Origin: Irineochytrium annulatum
Taxonomy: Eukaryota; Chytridiomycota; Chytridiomycetes; Chytridiales; Chytridiaceae
Assembly (NCBI GenBank): GCA_027600665.1
Contig: JADGJL010000308.1
Span: 1 to 25,821 of the forward strand
DNA: 25,821 nt
Direction: 5' to 3'
Position numbers and translations under genes: made by a program. Positions 20,093 through 25,821 of the stretch are shown here, piece by piece. The notes beneath the pieces were generated by a model that was not told the origin of the DNA, ran no database searches, and saw nothing but the letters and a program-made list of their open reading frames with translations. Each line of letters starts with the position of its first letter. The first letter of the stretch is position 1.

Positions 20093-20601
20093 CTACTTCT
20101 TCCCCTTTCTCGGCGCATTCTTCGCCACCTTCTTCCCTCCAATTTCCTTCTTCTCCCCCGTCCGCCGGATCTGCCGCAAAGCCTTCTTCTTCATCCGCTT
20201 CACTTTGGCCGCCGACACGGCCTGGACGATCTCGGCCTTCCGCTCGTTCTCCTCCTTCCGTTTCCGTCGCTCCTCCAGGTGCCGTTTCTTCTCCTAAACG
20301 TCGAGGTTAAGCGTCTGAGCGGAAGGTTAATGCAGAACGAACCTCCTTGGCGGCCTTGATTTCCTCCTTCATCTCGTTCTGCATTAACTTGACGATCTCC
20401 TTCTGTTTCCGCTCAGCCTGATGCTTCTCCCAACCCTGCCTGAGGGACTTCGGCTTCATCGTTGCCGACTTTGCGGTCTGGAGCGTCTTCCATTTCCGGC
20501 CTGGGGATGATCAAGCCATTTAGAGAACTATCGCGTGGGAGACAGGGGTTCGCCAAGGAAATACCGGAGACGGGGACGCCGCGAACAGTCGGTTGCTCCA
20601 T
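20093..20601 (-). CDS. CGR1: Cgr1 / CCDC86-type rRNA-processing protein
   Basis: Nucleolar protein family needed for pre-rRNA processing of the 60S subunit. Three exons: 20601-20565, 20500-20343 and 20293-20093, encoding 131 aa (yeast Cgr1 is about 120). Joining exons 1 and 2 creates VSGRKWKT, the SGRxWK start of the family domain. SLRQGWEKHQAERKQKE follows, then a long basic coiled coil. The exon 3 segment ENERKAEIVQAVSAAKVKRM followed by KKKALRQIRR closely matches human CCDC86. The tail is a Lys-rich nuclear or nucleolar signal (GGKKVAKNAPRKGKK). Introns are 64 and 49 nt. The donor of intron 2 lies in the loop of a 15-bp inverted repeat (see repeat). Its start codon is only 30 bases from the end of the next minus-strand gene, so its promoter must overlap that gene's 3' part. 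Confidence 0.88.
20326..20388. repeat. 15-bp inverted repeat enclosing the CGR1 intron 2 donor
   Basis: 20326-20340 (GTTAATGCAGAACGA) is the exact reverse complement of 20374-20388, separated by 33 bases. In the CGR1 transcript the first arm is exon 2 coding sequence (for KLMQNE), the loop contains the exon end and the GU of the donor (20342-20341), and the second arm starts at the third base of the intron. It could fold into a stable pre-mRNA hairpin. Confidence 0.8.
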
Positions 20602-20631
20602 GGCTGTTGCAACCGGTCTTTTTCTTGGGTG

Positions 20632-21177
20632 TCAAAGAAAGGTTTCCACTGTGAACTTGTCAAGATCACTGATCGTGACGGGGCTATTGCAAGCTGCCAT
20701 AGGTGAACGACCGATGGCAGCTGATCCCGCTTGTGGAACTGGTGTAGCTATACTACACGGTTTTTCTGTGTTTGCGACTTCCGATACCATTTTACCAGAT
20801 GGTCGGTAGGTCGTGGAAGGCTGCACGATGTTGGAGCTGCGAAGTGGTCGACAGAATGAAGAAGGACGAATGTCGGTCTACTTCAGATGACCCATCAGTT
20901 GCCCACGACAAGCACTATTCGTTCCAATGTTCTTTGACGGGGTGCAGTTGGCAGGTGACCCGCATCAGAATCGCTACGTATGATCTTCCACAGAAAAGAA
21001 ATCTCTGTTCACAGGGTTGTCCACCGTTGTCACCGTCTTCAATTGGCTCATACACGTTCTGCGGTACCGGAATGCGTCACGCCCAAGCTGAAGTCGAAGA
21101 GATTGGAGCTGATGAAGATCCCCAGCAGCCGACCTCAAATTCGTCATGTTCCTCAGCAGCAAGTCCGCATCTGCCAT
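20632..21177 (-). CDS. Uncharacterised 113-aa protein, three exons
   Basis: I do not recognise this family. Three minus-strand exons (21177-21068, 21004-20978 and 20836-20632) join in phase through introns of 63 nt (gtaccg...aacag) and 141 nt (gtagcg...cgcag). The protein begins MADADLLLRNMTNLRSAAGD and LHQLQSLRLQL, a leucine-rich amphipathic helix. It continues with a short acidic FFSVEDH, then a Ser/Pro/Ala-rich linker, and ends PVTISDLDKFTVETFL. No signal peptide or membrane segment is visible. The size and the helix suggest a small subunit of a larger assembly, but that is a guess. Evidence for reality is the matching splice phases, the Met start, and a reading frame that stays open to a stop only 30 bases before the CGR1 ATG. 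Exon 3 is the best supported exon; the 27-nt exon 2 is the weakest part. Confidence 0.45.
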
Positions 21178-21848
21178 TATCAACGGAGATCAAATCTTCG
21201 CGAAGTCTACGCCCTTCAGCAGTATCCAGCCGCAATCGCACATGAGAAAGGTTTAAGGAAAACGACGCGAAAAAGCACTGTAGTTGTCAAGATCAAGACT
21301 CAATTGAAGAATCTTTTTCCTTCAGACTCCCTGTCTTCGCGCCATAGTGAAATGCAAATTCGACCTTTTTTGCTTCACCGATATGAAGGGGATTCCAGTT
21401 GCAATCACAAATTCATAATTAACCTTGACCGAAGCTCCCGTTTGGTTTGCTTACTCGCTTTTGTGCTGTGTACGTTCAGAAATCGTGAAGGATGCCTAAT
21501 GAGTTGGGGACTTCCTCGTTCTTGAATCTCCAATCATGTGGCCTGAAAGAAAACGTCGCGGCCAGCTGGCCCGCAGGTCGTAGATTGTATGAGATCCCGA
21601 TTCGCGTAGATGATGATATTATGCAGGAGGCAGTCGAAGCTGGCCCCTCGATGAGCGCGTCATGTCTTCTCCTGGTGAGGTGGAATCCATTCCTGACGGC
21701 TCCGTGCCTGTACCCGGACCTGAAAATTTTATTAAAAAAAAGCACGTAGTTTCTAGTAACCACTTCAAATGTTCATATCAAATACACGGAGCTTCACGTT
21801 AATGTGGAAGTTCGTCAAACCCGCCCTCACCATCATTTCCGGACAACC
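21178..21848. other. Divergent promoter region upstream of SMC1
   Basis: 671 bases between a minus-strand small gene and SMC1. Open frames on both strands (for example 21492-21749 + and 21476-21763 -) show no recognisable domain or consistent splice structure. It probably holds the SMC1 promoter and leader. No RNA gene or repeat was recognised. Confidence 0.4.
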
Positions 21849-24800
21849 ATGGTTGGTCATCACGGTCACCCCCGTTCCCGTCCCTCTAACGCCCCCTCTC
21901 TTTCCAGGGCCGGCTCCTCCACCTCGAGGTCGAGAACTTCAAATCCTACAAGGGTCATCAGCAAATTGGGCCCTTCGACAACTTCACCTCCGTCATCGGC
22001 CCGAATGGCTCCGGCAAATCCAACCTCATGGATGCGATCAGCTTTGTGCTGGGCGTGAAGAGCACGCATTTAAGATCTACGCAGCTGAAGGACTTGATTT
22101 ATCGAAGTGAGAAGGCGACAAGTAATTCGGATGGGGAGGATGAGGATGGGGATGGGGAAGAGGAGGAAAGAGGAGCGGGGAGGAAGGATGGGGAAAGAGA
22201 ACCAAGGACGGCGCAAGTCACGGCTGTATATAGGAACTCGCAGAAGAATATCGTGAGATTCTCGAGGACGTGAGTTGTTACTTAGACGGATAGCTCAACT
22301 GGCGGGTTGATTGGTCAATGGACTTATGGGCTCATTCGATAGGATTCTGGCGAGCGGGACGAGCGAGTACAAGATTAACGGGAAGAGCGTGGCGTATGCG
22401 AGGTACAACTCTGCGCTGGAGGAGGAGAATATCTTGGTGAAAGCCCGGAACTTCCTTGTATTCCAGGTGTGTTTTCTTGGAACCGATATCACTACGGTCT
22501 AATTAATGTAAATAGGGCGACGTAGAAGCCGTTGCATCCCAATCCCCGAAAGATCTCACGAGGCTCATCGAGCAAATCAGCGGGTCCCTTGAGCTAAAAC
22601 CTGAGTACGAGCGCCTGAAAGCTCTCCAGGAGCGAGCAACGGAGAATTCAACCTTCAACTTCAACAAGAAGCGAGGCATCGCGGCCGAGATGAAGCAGTT
22701 CCGCGAGCAAAAAGAAGAGGCAGAGCGGTTCGAGAAGTTGATCAGGGATAAGGTATGCGCCTTACTATTCGTTACAAAGGTGGAGGGCGAGCGCAAAGAT
22801 GTGAAACGAACGCCACGCATTCAAGATTTGAGTAACGTTTGGGGGGTTTGGTCGGTTTACCTTTAAGACGCAAGCGAGGCGAGAAGTCCTGCTTCACCTC
22901 GAACCCTACTGTATCTACCGCCCCAATACCATCGAGCACACGACCTACTCGCGAAGCGCGATACCCTTACATTCGCCATAATACATCCGTTCTTCCTCAC
23001 CTCAACACTCGCAGAAGACTTCAATACTGAATATGGCCTATAGAACAAGCAGACGATGACGTACCTGCTGTGGAAACTGTATCACTGCGAGCGAACGGTG
23101 AAGAAGATCGAAGCGGACATCGAGGAGATTAATGAGGGGTCGGCGGAGGCTGTGGAGGAGCTGGCGAGGTTGGAGGGGGAGGTGAAGGACGCGAGGAAGA
23201 GCATGGGGAAGGCGAGCAAGGAGTGCATCAAGCTAGAGAAGAAGCTGAAGGAGAAGAGGGAGGATGTGGAAGATCGGGTTCGTGTACTTTCGTCCCGTAT
23301 GTACGATGGATGATGCTGAATGGCTTCCAGGATCCGCAGCTTGTGAATCTGGAGGAGCAGATCAAGCATAAGACGAAGAAAATCACGCAGTCGAGGGAGA
23401 AACTGAAGAAGATGAAGGAGGATTTGAAGGCACAGGTCTCTTGCAGTTAGAGGGCAATTGGCGACTAACGGGAAGCCCAGAAAAAGACTATTGATGAGTT
23501 GGAAATATGTTTGAAGGAGGTGACGGGTGATTTGCGGAAGTATACAGGTACTGCAACGAGTTACTTTCCTTCTCCGTTAACTTTAATCACTTCACCCTAG
23601 ACAGCGTGAAAAAGCGGAGCGCTCGTGGGAAGACTCAGGTGTCCGAGAAGGATTTGAAGGAGTATCAGAAAATGCAAGCCTTCTTTCCTGCGTACGGTTC
23701 TAACTTAAACAGAAAGGAGGATATCACCGCGAAGACGCTCCTTGACCGTCAGAAGCTCGCGACGCTGAAGCGGGATATCAACACGGAGAAAGAGAACAAG
23801 CTCCGGAAGAAGGAGAGCTTGACCTCGGCCTTGAGTAAAGTTTCCCGACTTCAAGAAGAGCTGGCAGCGATAGAGGAGCGGAAGGAGAAGGTAACTCTTA
23901 CACTGCGGTCGTTTCATCTGCTAATGTCGCGATAGAAAACGGAAAGCGTCGCGACGTTGGAGGCGAGCCTCGACAAGGCGCGCGGAGAGTACGATGCGGT
24001 CGACGCCGAGAGGAGGAAGATGAGGTACGGGCTGTAATCGCGCCAATAATAAGACTTCGTAGGCAACAGGAGCAGCAGAAGAACGAGCAGCTAGCTGAGG
24101 TGCAGAACAAGCTTTTGCAGGCCCGTGCAGATATGAGCGAGAATGAGCGAGGGGAACGGAACAGGGAGACGCTTGAGTCTTTGAAAAGCATTTTTCCAGG
24201 TTTGTCATTCTTCGCTTTCGTATGGCGTAACTATTATAGGTGTATATGGGCGACTGTCGGATCTTTGTAAGCCGACGCAGCGGAAGTATGATCTGGCGGT
24301 GTCGACCATTATTGGTCGAAATATGGATTCTATTGTCGTCGACAATGATAGGACGGGGATGGATTGCATTCAGGTGCTTCCTCCCACTTTAATTGTCAAT
24401 GCTGAATATTTTCTGCAGCATCTGCGCGAACAACGCTCCGGCCTCGCGACCTTCCTGCCCCTCGATACCATCTCCTTCAAGCCCATCAACGAGAAGTACC
24501 GCAACCTCGTCCGGGGCGCCAAGCTGGCGGTCGACGTCATCTCGGTCGAGCCGAAGTATGAGCGCGCCCTGCACTTCGCGTGTGGGAGCTCGCTGGTTTG
24601 TGACACGTTAGAGATTGCGAAGGAGGTTTGCTGGGGACGGGGGCAGGAGGTTAAGGGTATGTTGTTTTCGTCGGCTCTGATGTGGAGGTGTTAATGGTGG
24701 ACGCTTAGCGGTTACGCTCGATGGAACTGTGTTGCATAAGACGGGCCTGATGACGGGCGGTAGCACGAACGCATCAGCGAGGGACGCGAGGCGGTGGGAG

Positions 24801-25821
24801 GAGAAGGAGATCGAGAGTATATTTACCTTGTGTTTTTTTATCTTAACGTCCCGCTTTTAGATCTTAAGCGTGTCAGGCAGACGCTGCTAGATGATTTGAA
24901 CGAGATTGCGAAGGCCAAGAGGAAGCTGGCGACGGACGATCAGATGCGGTCGGAGATCCAGACGCTGGAAAAGAAGAAGAACACGGAGTTCGAGGATTTG
25001 GTAAGCGCCATTCGACGCGGTCGACTGACGTAACTAACTTGGATTAGAATGCAACAAAGCGCAAGGCTATTTCTCTTCAGAAGGAGTTGGCCGACGTGAA
25101 CAAGACGATAACTTCGTTGAATAAGGATTTGAAGTCGATGTCAACCCAGCTCGAGTCGAAAGAGTTTGATGCGGAGGAGCTCGAAACTGTCTTACGAGCG
25201 GAGGAGGATAAGGCTTTTGAGAGTTTCTGCAAGAAGGTCAAGGTTGCCGACATTCGGGAGTTTGAGGAGGGCCAGGGGCAGTTTGAGAGGGAGGTGGAGC
25301 AGAAAAAGCTTGAGTTCCAGGCGAACATTGACAAGTTTGAGAACCAGTTGAGTTTATGACTTGCTTAACTAATGTGCGTGCCCTGTTTCTGACGTTTGAA
25401 AAGATTGAACTTTGAACGGAATCAGTTTAACGACCTGTCGGATCGTGTGGCGAAGATCGAAGCGAGCGTGACGACGGAGGAAGGTCAGCTCGCGTCCTTA
25501 AACGACGAGAAGGCCGCGCACGCCGAGGAGACGGAGCAGCTCAAGTCCGAAGTGGCCGAGCTGGAGCAATCTTTGGCCGAGATCACGGGCTCGCTCGACG
25601 AGAAGAAGGCCGCGTTTGAATCGGCGAAGAAGGCGTTGGCGAAGGTTCAGAAGGACATGGAGGGCAAGTCGAAGTCCATTTCTGGGAAGGTGTGTATTCT
25701 GTTGATGGTTTTTTTTTTTTTTTTTTTTATTGTAACCAGGGGTGAAGAAAACCAAAAGGAAAAAGGGAAATGGGGAATGGAATTAAATTTACCGGGGGTG
25801 CAAGGGGGAGGAGTTTTATGT
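21849..25821 (+). CDS. SMC1: Cohesin subunit SMC1 (3' end beyond window)
   Basis: Structural-maintenance-of-chromosomes ATPase of the cohesin ring. Sixteen exons: 21849-21851 (only the ATG), 21908-22269, 22343-22466, 22516-22752, 23044-23277, 23331-23435, 23481-23547, 23601-23890, 23936-24024, 24063-24199, 24240-24373, 24419-24656, 24709-24816, 24861-25000, 25048-25346 and 25404-25689. All phases agree and give 951 of an expected ~1,200 residues. Visible are [18 protein letters not shown], the Walker [10 protein letters not shown] (Lys38), an acidic insert ([13 protein letters not shown]) after LKDLIYRSE, and [20 protein letters not shown]. The first coiled coil, the hinge ([47 protein letters not shown]) and part of the return coil ([16 protein letters not shown]) follow. 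The ABC signature and Walker B lie beyond the window. Intron 4 is 291 nt; the others are 38-73 nt. Confidence 0.96.
25690..25821 (+). other. Degraded end of window within SMC1
   Basis: An intron donor gtgtgt at 25690 is followed by a run of 20 T (25709-25728), then purine-rich sequence full of homopolymers. No splice acceptor restores an open frame. A broken reading near the end (IYRGCKGEE) still resembles the conserved SMC1 block after this coiled coil, so base errors are likely. Confidence 0.5.

Noticed and set aside
20980..21525. 181-aa plus-strand reading frame near the SMC1 promoter
   Set aside because: No recognisable domain, and it overlaps antisense a better supported three-exon gene.
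1..25821. CRISPR arrays, bacterial operons, transposase or reverse-transcriptase genes
   Set aside because: None seen; the intron-rich gene structure is eukaryotic and no transposon-specific domains or long terminal repeats were recognised.

Overview
The window looks like nuclear DNA of a fungus, most likely an early-diverging, chytrid-like lineage. That placement is an inference from four traits: dense genes, many very short introns (about 38-150 nt, often with a CTAAC- or CTAAT-like branch site), a rhodopsin-like 7TM receptor, and a Crinkler (CRN) type protein. Almost every gene is split, so single open reading frames give wrong boundaries. I rebuilt exons from splice signals, reading phase and family conservation.

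Layout, left to right. 657-2507 (+): mitochondrial branched-chain 2-oxoacid dehydrogenase E2. 2775-4748 (-): ANKRD13-type ankyrin protein, a GPCR-chaperone family. 5096-6209 (-): 7TM receptor. 6326-10000: an accessory island with two decayed copies of the receptor's first exon, a decayed minus-strand coding stretch, and a CRN protein with nuclease-like and kinase-like domains (7738-9631, +). 10137-11157 (-): Nu-class (YfcG-like) glutathione transferase with a GC-AG intron. 12257-14959 (-): large YML020W-like alpha/beta hydrolase. 15404-15803 and 16367-16653 (-): two related small histidine-rich proteins. 17544-19981 (+): V-ATPase catalytic subunit A (VMA1), complete in 11 exons. 20093-20601 (-): rRNA-processing protein Cgr1. 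20632-21177 (-): a small three-exon gene I do not recognise. 21849 to the window end (+): cohesin subunit SMC1, 16 exons, cut off at the right edge.

Most genes are unrelated housekeeping functions. Three neighbourhoods may mean more. The first is a 7TM receptor directly upstream of a GPCR-chaperone-family gene on the same strand. The second is the CRN gene, bracketed by relics of the receptor's first exon, which points to rearrangement or insertion. The third is the pair of His-rich, probably metal-binding proteins, one of which is divergent from VMA1. The last ~110 bases look like degraded sequence at a contig end.
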